The notes: generated by a model not told the origin, from the letters alone. Shown: positions 21,760 through 33,811, counted from the stretch's first letter. The stretch is DNA of 64,000 nucleotides from Chlorokybus atmophyticus (GCA_009103225.1 RHPI01000810.1:83369-147368), one strand, 5' to 3'. Numbers and translations are program-made.

Positions 21760-22560
21760 TTTGCCAAAAGAACTGCGAAGGCCACGTGCGAGCTGGCCTA
21801 CGAAGCTGAGAGCACAGAAGATCCCACTTACAAAAAATAAAAGGCCAAGATGCATGGCGTCAACGAACTGTCGCCTTTGTGGAGGCTTTGGCGAACGTAC
21901 AAGTTTGACTCGTGTTAGGACATGGTGTTTGATACCATGCACACGCTTGCCGAAGGAGTTTGGCCAAGAGCTCCACAGCCTGTACTCTGATGGAGGGTGG
22001 TGATGAGCAGGTCAGCAAGATGGAGATTGACAGTTGGCTAAATGTGATGAGAAACGCACGGCCCAGGGAGTTGAGGCATGGTAACCGCTGGCCACATGGC
22101 CTCAGCAGTCACCTTAGATGGTGGAAGGCGCAGGAGCACCAGCTTTTTGTGCAGTTTGCTGTGCCTTATGTTTTTCACAAGCTTCTAAGTGAAGAACGGA
22201 GAGACCTCGTGATGTGCCTCCACATGATATTTCGCTTGTTCTTTGACATCTCATGCCGCTTGTTTTGGGACTTTGGCCATCTGGAGCTCGCCAATGCATT
22301 GCTGAAGTACTGGAAGGGGAACAGTGAGATCTGTTTTGACACCAATAAGAAGATTCTGGAGCAAATTGCGGGAACTTGCCACTTGCTTGACAACATCCGT
22401 CGACATGGTCATCATGATGTGTTCGGATGTTATGCTTTTTAACGCTCTGTGAAGCTGTATGTCAACACCCCTTCCAACAACGAAGACTACGAGATCAGCT
22501 TCATGACGCGATTTGTCACGAGATGGTTTTTGCGACTCTTTGGCGTCATGCGTGATGATC
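21760..22560 (+). pseudogene. CACTA/TNP2-like transposase relic
   Basis: From about 21840 the translation reads KMHGVNELSPLWRLWRTYKF, a stop, then MVFDTMHTLAEGVW, as in Transposase_21/DUF4218 proteins. 21960-22442 then gives an EIDSWLNVMRNARPRELRHG segment, WWKAQEHQLFVQFAVPYVF and AGTCHLLDNIRRHGHHDVFG, followed by a stop and FVTRWFLRLFG. The pattern (leaf-like WLLYYS segment, then HLxDxVRxxG, then FE) is that of the TNP2-associated C-terminal domain. It is pseudogenised by stops. Confidence 0.65.
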
Positions 22561-22759
22561 AGAGGTCAGGCCTGCTGCTTCGCCACAGAGTCGCCAACAA
22601 CCTATATGCAATTTGTAAATCAGAGTTCAAAGAGGCCACCTGGTATAAGGTGGCTACAATCAGGCACGCAGAGGAGATATGGGCGCTTGTGGAAGCATAC
22701 CGCACCTTGGCACACTCTCAACACATTAAAAAAAAAAAGGTATATTGATTGGACGAGGC

Positions 22760-23620
22760 AGCATTCAGTACGTAGGGAGCGACGCCTTGTAGGACGCATC
22801 TGTACACAAGAGAGCATTGCCACCGACGCCCCGACGCGGAAGACAGTGCGCGACTACAAAGCCTGCATGAGGGATGGCCTGGTGTACAGGTGTGCTTTAT
22901 GTTACGAGCACTTGCAGCACATTCTCTATCTCTCATGTCGATATTCCCAGCATTGTTAGTCGCACTGATTGTTAATGCTGGGACTGTTATACTGTCGCAT
23001 TGTTATACATTTTTAAACAATCAAACACAATCAAAATCTCTCTCATACACACACAGACGCGACTGCAAGGATGCTGTGATGTTTAATAGAAGCAGGCCTG
23101 CCATTTTCAGCAAACAATTAATGTTCCTCCACACAGAGTGCAATGTCCACATTATTGTCCACACGTACAGCTTGCAAAAAGCTCCTGCTGGCAATCAATG
23201 TATGGACGCGGACTTCGGTGCACTGCATGTGCGCGCGTTGGAGGAACCCTACATTCTTGTCCGAGTGCAGCAGCTGCTTTGCAAAGTGTGGATGCTGACC
23301 GAGAGACCAAGGCTGCTTCCATACACGCTAGCTTACAACAGCAACCCCAGGCTGCGGTTCAGAGCAGATGACATTCCTCTCCCTGTATGGTCGGAAATCG
23401 AGGATGTCCTGCTTGTAAGACATGCAAAACGAGAAAAAGTTGGTCTTTGACTTCCGTGTGCCGACTGACCCATCAGAGTCAGTATTTGATAATCCTCGAC
23501 TATGGGTCCCGGTTGTCCGACAGCCCCTAGTTGACGATGAAGGCAACATGTTGGTTGACTACTTGAAGCCTGTTTTCAGATCTCAAGTGCTCGCCAAGGT
23601 CCACCGCGGTGGGTGGTAAT
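22760..23620 (+). pseudogene. ORF fragments downstream of the TNP2-like relic
   Basis: 22890-23450 and 23422-23619 form open fragments, including VRVQQLLCKVWMLTERPRLL, DIPLPVWSEIEDVLLV and FDFRVPTDPSESVF. They lie on the same strand as the TNP2-like piece and probably belong to the same element's C-terminal part, but I do not recognise a domain. A GT donor or a one-base shift near 23420 separates the last two. Confidence 0.35.
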
Positions 23621-24049
23621 TAAGGACTGTTGTAACCAGAAGATGTCACCCATTGCGGTCAAAAGGAAGCTCAATTGGTAGCAAGCTAATCAAGGCAGAT
23701 GGCAAGAGCAGCCAACAACTGAGGTGGTGCGCATGTTCCATGACAGATATGTTATGTAATACAGGGCAGGAGAGCCTGAGGCAGATACGCATCACTTCCC
23801 TCATCTCACGGACAATCCTATGAATAGCCGGTTGTCCATGAGACTGTCTTGGCAACAGCACTATCGGGCATTGTGACTCTTATAGCTGTGTTTACACAAG
23901 GCATTACAAAGCACACATTGCATAATGTGATTCATACTTCTTTATGGCACAGATTACGCACACAAAGAAGGGTTCAGTGTACCAGCAAATACTTGCAGCG
24001 CGCAAAGGCCAACTGCGCTAGGCAACCTACATCAAAGCTATAAACCAAG

Positions 24050-26990
24050 GGAACATCAGCCTGCGCCAAGAGGAGGTGGAGGAGGAGGACCAGCAGCAGC
24101 ATCACTATTAGGAGGAGGAGGAGGACCAGCAGGAGGAGGAGCACAAGGAGGTCTTGGTATGTGGCACTGATCGCGGTAGCGGTTTCAGGCCAGTTGTCCT
24201 GCGGGGGTAACCACGCCCATTCAGCGGCATAGTCCATTGAGGGCGGTAGCTCATACAGTAGCGCGGCCACTGAACCCCGCAACGCAGCCATCCCTTGGTC
24301 AAGGTCACGGAGGTGGTTCACGAAGGTGGGTAGCATGACAACCATCACATCAAACATGGAAATCACGGTAGCGCGGCTTGTGATTTCAAAAGTGCCAGTA
24401 TTGTGGGATTTGGCGTTCCTGTAGGAGTCTTAAAAGCCACCAGCACTTGGTTGAAAGCCAGTAAATGGTTGAGCACTCCGCTATAATTGCTACTACACCC
24501 GCCTGATTTGTGCTGCACGCTCAATGAAGCTACCCGGCCATTCGACTTGGTCCTCTTGAAACCTTTATGGCCAATCGTCAAAGAGCTGAGTGTTTTGCAT
24601 ACGGCCCGACCCCATTGTACATTTAAATCCTCACAATGCAAAAAATGGTTGAACACCTCGCGCGCCCACTTTTTGATTTTGTCAATAACGTACTGCACTC
24701 GGTCTTGTGCTACCTGCTAGAGCTGTGCTCTGTGATCTGCCACTTGCTTGTCCAGCTGTGCTTACAGTCGCAGTCGCAGCATCGACAGCCCCTGTGATAG
24801 TCCCTCCAACAACCTCTGATAACAGCCTCTCCGCTCGCTTTGCTGCTTCGCGCTCCAGCTGATGAATGCGTTGCCGAGCACTCTCCAGCTCTTGCCAATC
24901 TGGCCGATCGCAATTGAGCTGGATGCCGTTGCCTGCATGCGCAACAGCAAATCTATGTTTTGCAAATTAAAGCCATGGATCTGGGCCTCATATGATTCTT
25001 GATGCCTCGATAACTCCTCCGTCTCCTTGCGCAGGGTGGCAACCGGAGAGTTGGAAGCTGCACCCCTCTGCTTCATCTCCAAAGCCTTGCGCAGCTTGGC
25101 AATAACAGCATCTGATGCCCCAGCCCATCTGCTGCGCCTCCTGGAACCTCTTGCGCAGTTCGGCTAGAACTCGGTTGAACTCATTATTTGTTTTTGATGT
25201 CGTCTTCATCGACTCCTTCAACTCATTGCGCACCTGCCCAAACTCAGCGTTAGCATCTGCAGCCCTCTGTTGCGTCTCCTGCAACTGATGGTGAAGGTTG
25301 CAACCTCAGCCCTATATTGTGCAGAGGACCGCCGCAATTGCGTTTTTTGGTTAAGAGCAAGCTGGAGTTGCTCCTTGCGCGCTTCGTCAACACCGATCGC
25401 GCTTTGCTGCAGGTTGTCGCGATTTCAAAAAACGCGCACGTGTCTTTCCTGTCGCACAGCGACATTGCGTAAGTACAGAGCCGAATAAGTATCATTGCAG
25501 CGCAAGCTGTGGCAACAATCCCATAAACTGACAGCCCCCCCCCCCCCTTCCCCCCCCTAATCACATACAAAGACTGTACATTGTGCAAGCTGTTCTTACC
25601 AATGCTTTCTTTGCCATTTCGTGGGCGCGTAAAAGCTGTTCTGCAGCAGTGTGCACAGCCTTCTCCCAATCCTCACTCATAATTGATGCAGCATTGGTTG
25701 CTTCATAGTGCTCCTAGTGGGCCTTCTTAAAAGCGTCAAGCGTTGTACGCGCTGCTGCTAAACTCTCCCCAGCTTGTGGCCGCACAGCTGCCGGCCGTAC
25801 AGCTGGTGGAGTTGTTCGTGCAGGAGTTTCTAGCTTAAGGGGACGCTGCTTCTTCTCAGCTGGGGGTGTAGAGATGGTGTGACTTTTTCTCCCTCTCTTT
25901 CTCTGGGCAGATGGACGGGGACTGTCAGAGGGACTGTCATGACGACTGTCATGGGGACGGTGCTTGGGAGGAGGATTGTCGGTAGGAGCACCGTGTTTGG
26001 AATTTTCAAGAGGTGGAGTGTCGTGGGGACTGTCGGCAAATCGAAGATTGTCACGCTTAGCTTGTTTTCCCAGCCAAGTCTTTGGTGGTGGAGGTGCGGG
26101 GTGCAAGGGCACTCTCAACTGATGGAGATGATTATCGTGTGAATGGTGAGTATCAGGGGCGTTGATCGCCACTACAAAGTTGCGTCAGCTTGTGCCTCCA
26201 CTGGTGTGTCATCTTCGCTATACTCTTTTACAAGTGTATGCACAATGTCCCACTTGGGTTCATCGAGCCATTCCTTTCTGGACTCCTTGAAGCTGCAGAA
26301 GGGAGCCCTTCTGCAGCATAGCTCAGATCTTTTTCTCCAAATCTTTTTCCCAGTCCTCTCCCTTTAATGCTGTCGCCTGCCAGGTGTGAGCCCCCTCTTT
26401 GATAGCAATGGCTGCTGAGTGAGTTTTGTGCACCTCGGCAGCCTTTCTGTAGATAGTTGCAACCGTTTGCTGCAAAGACAGGTATGGTTTAGGCATATGT
26501 GTGAAGTGAAAGGTGCACCACTGTCTAACTTACCCTGACCACGTTCTCTTGTTCAATCCGTAGGTCTAAGTCCCTAATGACTTGTTTTAGGTCGTCTACT
26601 TGTCTGTTTGCGGCCTCCTTCTATTTGTAAGCAGCATCATAAACGGCTTTTACAAAAATGAACAGATATTTAACGCTAAATATGAGCTCTAGAATCTATC
26701 TATTGACACATGCACGTGATCTTGGTTGTTAGCATACATGTCACGGTGCATGCAAGTGCATTGTGACAGGCATGCAAACATCAAACTGTCGACGAGACAA
26801 TTGGAGAGACTGTCATACTAAGAAGTCTGTCAGTGCAACTCACCAATCTTGTCTTTGCGGCCGCTTTGGGCATGCTAAACACACGCTGCACCAACCGCAT
26901 GGAATATGCCATGGCACTCTCGTCCGGCTGCTTTGGTGGCTTGTTGGTAATCAGCCACAGAGCGTCCTCCATAGTTAGCTTCCAACCCCT
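24050..26990 (-). pseudogene. Decayed minus-strand coiled-coil gene, function unknown
   Basis: Minus-strand open pieces follow each other: a MEDALWLITNKPPKQPDESA piece (26970-26780), a charged helical piece, EAANRQVDDLKQVIRDLDL (near 26600), a Pro/His/Asp-rich basic piece (26172-25714), then long heptad-like stretches (25284-24762: ELKESMKTTSKTNNEFNRVL, ATLRKETEELSRHQESYEAQ), and a piece ending at 24366. Several stops interrupt them. No known domain is certain. The gene lies head to head with the plus-strand ORFs starting at 27195, and both may be accessory genes of the surrounding transposon. Confidence 0.3.
25531..25557. repeat. Poly-C tract
   Basis: An interrupted C run in the middle of the decayed coiled-coil region. 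It is probably within an intron. Confidence 0.8.
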
Positions 26991-27194
26991 CGCAAGCCTG
27001 AGGCCTCTCAGCTATTGGGGGGTGAGCAGGTTGCTTACAAGTCTAAATGCTGCTTGCTTGCTTGCATGGCAATCTTTGTTGACAGTCCACAGCTTGCGTT
27101 GCCTGAGTGTGAAGTAAAACTGTCTTTGCATTAACTTCACTTTGTTTGTTCAGGCAAATCAACTGACACAATAACCACTTGGGAGGGAAGACAA

Positions 27195-28670
27195 ATGCCC
27201 GCTGCAGCTATTTGCTTCAGAGCAAAGGGGAACCACTTGCTGGGCCACGTCACGGGCTCGCAGTTTATGATGAAACTAGAGTTCAAGCATATGCGCACAA
27301 CATATCAACAACCTGACGAAGCTGAAAAAGAGATGACGAGCAAGTGGCCACTACCTCAAGGCATACACGTCAAGCAGAACGCCCAACACCGGCAGGAGCT
27401 AAGCAATGTCTGCGAAACAGTTTTGCAGGCGTCGAAGCCACTGGTCTTTGATGCAGACCATACCCTGAAATGGACCAAAGGCAAGTTGCTATTAGAGTTG
27501 AATTGTGTTTAAGCAAGCTTCCAAGCAGCATGGCATTTACTCCTCAATTTTACCGTGTGTCCTTATTCGTCTTGCAATTGACAGTTTTAAAGAACGTGCA
27601 TGCTTTCAGTTGTCGGTTGCTCAGTTACCAATTGCGTTGTGCTCTCTTCCAAGCTGTAGTCTGCTTGCTGATAGCTTCCAAATGACTGTCGCTGCTGTGT
27701 CTCATCTGCTTGTGTGTCGGCAGCACAAATCAAGAGTTATGTACTCCGGCTGCAGTACCCTATTGGCGACAAGCGCGGTAGTGGTTATAGGAAGAACACG
27801 CACGAACACAATGCTGCCAAGAAGCAAAGTCGTTCCAGCGACAGGCAAGCTACATCAGGCAGCCGCGCTACTGAAGCTGCTGCTGGCTGGGGCATCACAT
27901 TTCCGCTCATGTGATTGGCAGGGACTTGAGGGCCAACCAGCAAGTGGTCATGCTTGCGCCTTTGACTGCTGAGCCTCTAACAGACGCTCACTACCAAGCC
28001 ACTTGGCTGAACGAGAGGTAACTATTGTGCTGTCAGTTGTCGATCAAGTTCTATAGTCCTCACTGGTTTGCTTAGCTGTTGCCTCTATGGCTGTGTGCCG
28101 ACTTCACACATGCTGCTTGCTAACTCGGAATTTCCTAGTAGGGGTGCGGACTTGTTTGTTGAGAATCAGGTGTTTAACATTGCCAACAAAGCAGTTGTTG
28201 TTGGCGTCGCCACCATCAAGTCCGTACGCGAGCCAAAACAACCAATACGGATGTACAATGTCTGCGGTACCCACTGGATGCCAATGAGAAACGAGGATGG
28301 CGACCTTGGCATTTGCCTACTTGTGAAGGAAAGGAATATGCTCTATGACATTTTGGCAAGCAGCTGCCGTGGTGGGCGTTATCTGAAGGTACATTGCATG
28401 CTGTGGCTATGCACATGCTCCAACTGTTACTGTATGGTGGAGTGCATAAGGCATTCTTGTGTTGAACAATCTAACATGCAGAACACAGAGATGGAGTGGC
28501 CCATGATGTTCTTGGCCGGCAGAGGCATCTGTTCATGTGAGGCATGTGGCAACGACGATCGCATTGTGGTGCTGGGTTGCATAAAGGACATACTGCCTAT
28601 GACCGCAGCTCGGCACAGCACAGACACAGACACAGAGGTCAGTAAGGGCTGTTGTCAGCGCACGGTATGA
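27195..28670 (+). pseudogene. Hypothetical plus-strand multi-exon ORF, unrecognised
   Basis: 27195-27512 encodes a mildly charged segment (MRTTYQQPDEAEKEMTSKWP). 27714-27914 continues with basic residues (SYVLRLQYPIGDKRGSGYRK). 28130-28390 encodes FVENQVFNIANKAVVVGVAT and DLGICLLVKERNMLYDILAS, and after a GTACAT-type donor 28490-28660 adds a Cys-rich end. The last-but-one part recalls small beta domains found beside plant CACTA transposases, but I cannot name it. No start or stop is secure. Confidence 0.35.
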
Positions 28671-28777
28671 CTTAAAGGCACGCGTTTGCGCACACTCACA
28701 ACAGCACACAAACCATTTCTTACATCACATCACGCACTGTCTCCAACAATCTGTTGCTCTCTGAGAGACACAGACAA

Positions 28778-28798
28778 TCACACACACACACACACACA
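28778..28798. repeat. (CA)n microsatellite
   Basis: A short CACACA run of about ten units. Confidence 0.85.
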
Positions 28799-28843
28799 TG
28801 CACACCAAGCTTGTATGGCGTTTCGGTACGCCGCGCGCTTGTG

Positions 28844-29013
28844 GTCCCCCTCACAGTTACTTGACAGTCGCAGGCTGTCAACGTATAAACAGTCGCCAAT
28901 GCATGGTATTGATAAATGTATGTCATGTGTCCCCTTCGCAGTCACTTGACAGCCACAAGGTGTCCCATATGGACAGTAGCCAATGCACCCTATTAACGGA
29001 TGTATGACATGTA
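28844..29013. repeat. Diverged tandem duplication, unit about 85 bp
   Basis: 28844-28929 and 28930-29013 share the order CAGT-ACTTGACAG, ACAGT-GCCAATGCA and ATGTATG-CATGT with substitutions. Confidence 0.75.
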
Positions 29014-29120
29014 CAGGCTGCTGGAGCTGAGCCCGACTAGGAAGATCAAACGATTGCAATGGACTTGGATCTTGCAGCTGCGATTGTGCGACACCCAACG
29101 CCCCCACTAGAGAGCAGGCA

Positions 29121-29375
29121 ATGGATGTGTATGAGTACTACCAGCACATTGAGCATGCAGTGTTCAGCGTTTGTCACCAGATGCCATTCAAGAACCCTGA
29201 CGAGATGAAGGATTACCCAGACGAGCGAATCTGGCGAGCAGTTGTTAGGTTTGCAGCAAAGAAAAGGTGGTTGGTGGCCAACGACGAGGTTGAAGGAGGG
29301 TGCGAGTGGCGATTGAATCTTGCAAACTGCCAAGTATGCATACTGAACGGCAAGTCATTGACAGTCCTTGGGTAG
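29121..29375 (+). CDS. Hypothetical open segment, possible exon of the preceding ORF
   Basis: An 84-codon segment (VYEYYQHIEHAVFSVCHQMP, then RIWRAVVRFAAKKRWLVAND) with normal amino-acid composition. It is not recognised. It may be an exon of the accessory gene starting near 27195. A small Cys/His cluster (CQECGFTWGPEYMLPRHRC) follows at 29665-29721 in the same strand. Confidence 0.3.
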   Translation: MDVYEYYQHIEHAVFSVCHQMPFKNPDEMKDYPDERIWRAVVRFAAKKRWLVANDEVEGGCEWRLNLANCQVCILNGKSLTVLG

Positions 29376-29890
29376 TTGTTAAGATGACTACACATTGCAG
29401 GGTTGTTGAGCGAGGCAAGGAAGAAAAAGCCATGGCAACCTAAGAGGCAGTGGATGCGACCGCCCTCGTCATCTTAGGTGGGTGGTTTACTGTGCTACAG
29501 TTACACGTGTGTCTCAAAATTGTATGTCTTGTGTAAGCACATGTAGATTTTCAGTTGTTTCGCAGATGTCATCTAGCACGTTGGCTGGAGGGGCTGGAGG
29601 GGCTGTCTAGCAAGGGTGTCCCTGGCTCTTGAGGTTGTCGGTGGCTCCGAGGCTGGGAGTCAGCATGCAAAGAAAGGCTTGCCAGGAGTGTGGCTTCACA
29701 TGGGGCCCAGAGTACATGTTGCCTAGGCACAGGTGCAACACAACAAAGCTGCTGTTGTCAGCTGCGACTATTAACAGCAGCGTGCAATGCATAGTAGGAG
29801 ACTGTGGGCATAGTATCATACCGCTAGCTCGATACACGTGATCATGAGCTGTCGATGGACATTCCATTACAACATTTTATGAATTGTATG

Positions 29891-30466
29891 CACCAGGTAT
29901 GGTGCATGAAACAGCGCTCACACCACGCATGGCTCCCAGGGATATAACATCATGACAGACCATGCTTGGTGCACCAAATCAAGGTAGACCGCACCATGTA
30001 TGGTGCGGTGTCTGGCAGGTCCATACATGGTGCCGCATGCGCAACACCTAGTCGGTAGCCATGGACAATTCATGGCGCGACCGTCAATCAGACTGGCACC
30101 ACACATGGTCACTGTGCTAAGAGGGTAGCGCACCATGCATGGTCCGTACAATCTCAGTAACAAACAAGCCTTCCGGTTCGTATCCATGAGACCAGTTATG
30201 GTGCGACTGTCAGTCACCGAACATGAAGCAAGTAATAAAACCATGCATGATCCACTGTTCCAGGGGGCATTGCACCAGGCATGGTCCACGAATCTTATGT
30301 ATACTGGCCACCGTGCCTGATGCGTCCCAAGAGACATGGGAACCTATGACACGAAATTCGGACCATGCATGGTGCGACTGTCGATGAAAAACCGACTATG
30401 CATGGTCCACCGATTTCACTTAGCAGGGGCAAATCCCGGTCCTACGTCACGGACCATTCATGGTCC
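29891..30466. repeat. Array of palindromic GCACCATGCATGGTGC-like motifs, period about 33 bp
   Basis: About fifteen copies of a 14-16 bp palindrome are present, for example at 29891, 29921, 29958, 29991, 30019, 30064, 30096, 30129, 30188, 30239, 30272, 30361, 30394 and 30451. Neighbouring motifs are mostly 28-37 bp apart, or about twice that where one unit has decayed. The sequence between motifs is poorly conserved. The arrangement resembles the subterminal binding-site clusters of CACTA elements, or a short satellite. Confidence 0.8.
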
Positions 30467-30632
30467 TTTGACGTCAGGCGGTGTGCAAGCTGAGGCCGAA
30501 GTAGCTGGAGGAGCCGAAAATGCAAATAAGAAAGCATTGCAGAGCTTGAACCACGTGGTTTCAACGAATGTAGGTAGATTTACCAACCAGCGGCAGTACC
30601 GGTGAGCAGGAGGGAGACCTCGCGGCACTTTG

Positions 30633-30850
30633 TCAGTGTCCTACTAGCCGTGGTACTCGGCGTATATAGGCTGACCTCGGCAAGTCAGTGTCGTACCTCC
30701 TTCGTGCGGTCACCTGAAAGCTTTTTAGGCCGCGCTTGCCTTGTACGTCTCGCCTGAGCCGCGGACTGTGCGGCGGCGTTCGTGGCAGACAGCCGCTCCA
30801 GCTTGCCCACAACACGGTCAAGTACATTGGCCACAGCGGTGGACGAGGAG
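30633..30850 (-). pseudogene. Minus-strand coding-like segment split by the TA-flanked element
   Basis: Minus-strand reading from 32470 to 32404 (Ala-rich), joined across the element to 30850-30640, gives SSSTAVANVLDRVVGKLERL and a basic QARRTRQARPKKL segment. This looks like a real but unrecognised exon that the 30853-32401 element interrupts. Confidence 0.35.
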
Positions 30851-32403
30851 TAGGGTAAAGTGCCCTAATTTGGCCACCGGCGCTTAATGCAACGGTGCAT
30901 AACATTGCAAATACTTCTAGCAGTAGTTTGTGATAGCACGATCCTTCTTATCAAGGGCTACCTATCGCAACAAATATCATTGAAAGAAATCATGTATAGC
31001 AACCATAGGATTTTTTCAAAGATCACTTTTTCAATGGTACTGTTTCGCGTTTCTGTCACGTCTGCAAGGCTGGCTAAAGTCATTCTCTGTTCCTTACCTA
31101 TGTAAGTAAGATGAGACCGGGTGCGCTTTCCATGTCATAAGCATGTGTAGTGATTGTGGGGTGGCTCTTACGTGGTCTGCTCTTTAGCCTAAGAGGCCTT
31201 GAGTGAGATAAACTACACAAGGTATTGCATATCAGCAAGAACCGAGCTAGTCGGTACCATTGAGGCATGGCCATGTGAGCCATATGTCCGCATATGAGTG
31301 CATATGTGAGGATATGAGGTACGTACTGGATGTATGCATGTGTATGCATGCAGGCGCATATGTGTGCATATGCGCGCATATGTATGCATGTGTGTGATGT
31401 CCTAGGCTGATATGACCAGCCAAGGACGTTCACATTGCCCAAGGGTGATGTTTGTGATGTCAAAGGCTGATGTGACCAGCCAAGGACGATCACAATGTCC
31501 GAGGTTGATGTGTGATCAGTCTTGGACATTAAACAAGAGGTCCAAGGGCTGATATGGCAGCCCTAGACATGAGTTGTGGTCAACGCAGCCATGACAAGGC
31601 AAGTAGCCTTGGACTTGGATGTTCTAGGTCGGAGAGCAGCAAAGAGGGTGTATATGAACGGCCTCAACAAGTGTTGAAGGGGGCTCAGCATGTGCATACT
31701 CGACTCTTGTGTGTGGGGTGCCTAGTTTAGTTGTTCAAGGGGCTCTCCCTCTCATCCCATGTGGGGTGTGATGCTTGTGGCAGCTCTGCACATGTGTGTG
31801 GGGTGTGCTTGAGTGTGCATGTGTGTGGGAGCTGAGTAGAGAGATTGGTGGCATCCTCTCCTTCCTTGGTGCGGTGCTGTGACTTCCCCTTCAAGGTACT
31901 GCTCCGTGTGTTGCTGGTCGGGCTTCCGGAAGTAAGTCCTTGTGCTTGTGCATAAGTTTGCCAAGCCGTCCAGCAAGTAAGTGAGTGGTATCGTTACAGT
32001 TTCGCGGCTACTCTCAGTTATGACACCCCTACCAACTTAAAGCACCATAACTTACGCAATACTTTTGCAAACGGGTCGACAACAAATGTCTTGGAAAGTT
32101 CACCATGAGTACAAGCCACTCCCCAAATCTTATAGTTTGACGCGGTCAGCAGAAAGTTATTACATGTGCAATGAAAAGTGGCCGAATTAGGGCAAAAGTT
32201 TTAAAGGTGGGAAGGCTCTACCTCCCCCACTTTGACCCATTATAACTTTTGCGATACCGCTCCATTCGTAAAAGTGAATATCCTCGCGTAGCTCAACTCT
32301 AGGGCTACAAGAAACATATATGGTTGTCCGCCAGTAAGTCACGCATAACAATATCATACCCTTAAAATCTGAAAAGTGCGCCAAATTAGGGCACTTTACC
32401 CTA
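30851..32403. mobile_element. Non-autonomous TIR element with TA target duplication
   Basis: The element itself is 30853-32401. The left end reads GGGTAAAGTGCCCTAATTTG and the right end is its inverted copy (about 22 of 23 positions). TA flanks both sides (30851-30852, 32402-32403). TA duplication plus these ends fits the Tc1/mariner/pogo superfamily. The right terminus has a diverged internal duplicate ending near 32192. No transposase is present. A GCATATG-rich stretch (31270-31395) and a roughly 54-bp tandem repeat (31398-31500) lie inside. Confidence 0.85.
31270..31395. repeat. GCATATG/GCATGTG-rich simple repeat
   Basis: Repeated CATATG and GCATGT units within the TIR element. Confidence 0.8.
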
Positions 32404-33256
32404 TGCCACTCTTGTCGAGCCGCCGGCTGCAGCGTCTGTAGCGGCTGCTGCAGCACGTGTCGTAGCCACAAGTCAACGCGGTTGGCCTTAAAAGAATAAT
32501 GTTTGCTAAAGATAAGCTTATGCCGAGGCCGAAAAGATGTAAATTAACGGAATATATTGGAATAATGGGCGGTGAGTGATGAATTAGCATTGAATCCGCA
32601 TCTCCACTAATGTAATGTCGGCTACTACAATAATGGCGGCATACCAATATGCATTTAGCGTGGGCACACTGAGCGGTATGGTGTAAACCGAAATTAAGAA
32701 TGAGAAAAGTGCCCGCTTAAATAGGGCACAACTGTGGCATGTTGCTAATGCGTTTGTACGCAAGAGAGACAAGAAAAGGAATGCATGCTATTGGCTAATG
32801 CAATATGTATTGTGCATTCTATTCAGGCGCGTGGCCTTGCTGTCTAACTAAGAGCATGTTGAGAATACGGCGCTAATAAGACAATGTGAATAAGCATGCG
32901 CCGCTACAGCGATCGTTTTCGATTGCTATCTAGCGACCATTCCAGATTGCGTTCTTGCCGTCCTCTTTCGTTCCTTCCAACCTGCGACTTTTTGACAGGT
33001 CGCAGATGTCCCTCTGAATCTTATCCAGCCGAAAAATCGCCGCGTTATCCCCTTTGGGAGTCGAGCCCGCGAAATTTAGGCACCGATGCCAAGTGTTACG
33101 ATAAGGGTTCGACCATCTAAACCATAAAAGACCATGGTGAGAATCACGGCTATTTTTGTTTTCATGTATTCTGCCCAGTTCCCGGGCTGCCGTAACACCG
33201 TGCTTGTAATTGAGAAAATGAATGGAACGTTGTAACACATGTAAGCTCGGCACATG

Positions 33257-33636
33257 TACCGAATCTGCCTAAATACAACCCCCCCTAATACAACACTCCC
33301 ATTGATTTTCGGGGGGGGGGGNNNNNNNNNNNNNNNNNNNNNNNNNNNNNNNNNNNNNNNNNNNNNNNNNNNNNNNNNNNNNNNNNNNNNNNNNNNNNNN
33401 NNNNNNNNNNNNNNNNNNNNNNNNNNNNNNNNNNNNNNNNNNNNNNNNNNNNNNNNNNNNNNNNNNNNNNNNNNNNNNNNNNNNNNNNNNNGGGGGGGGC
33501 TTTGTTTGACACCCCCCTTTTACGGGCTAAAGAATGCCTTAATACACCCCCCCTTGTTAATGTTGCGGGGGGGGCTTTGTTTGTAGGGGGGAGGGGGGTG
33601 GGTGGGGGGGGGTGTGGTATTTGGGCAAATACGGTA
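33257..33636. mobile_element. Small C/G-rich MITE with TA duplication, spanning an assembly gap
   Basis: The left end CCGAATCTGCCTAAATACAA and the reverse complement of the right end (CCGTATTTGCCCAAATACCA) match over about 20 bp. TA flanks both ends (33257-33258, 33635-33636). The inside consists of C and G runs, each G run followed by CTTTGTTTG. 170 N bases (33322-33491) occupy the middle, so the true length is unknown. Confidence 0.7.
33322..33491. other. Assembly gap (170 N)
   Basis: A run of N bounded by G homopolymers. Confidence 0.99.
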
Positions 33637-33811
33637 AGCCAATTGGCAAATTGCTAGCGCAGTGTCATTTTAGCAGCAGGGGCTATAGTGCAACATGGCG
33701 CTTTAACCATCATGCCATAGCAACAAAAATCGCTACCATAGAGAAAGTCACATGTCTCACATTTGCCCCATCTCATACACCATGTTCATGACGATAAATG
33801 TGGGGTGTATT

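Noticed and set aside
29891-30466. CRISPR-like array
   Set aside because: The repeats are short palindromes with drifting spacers in a eukaryotic nuclear context; there are no cas genes.
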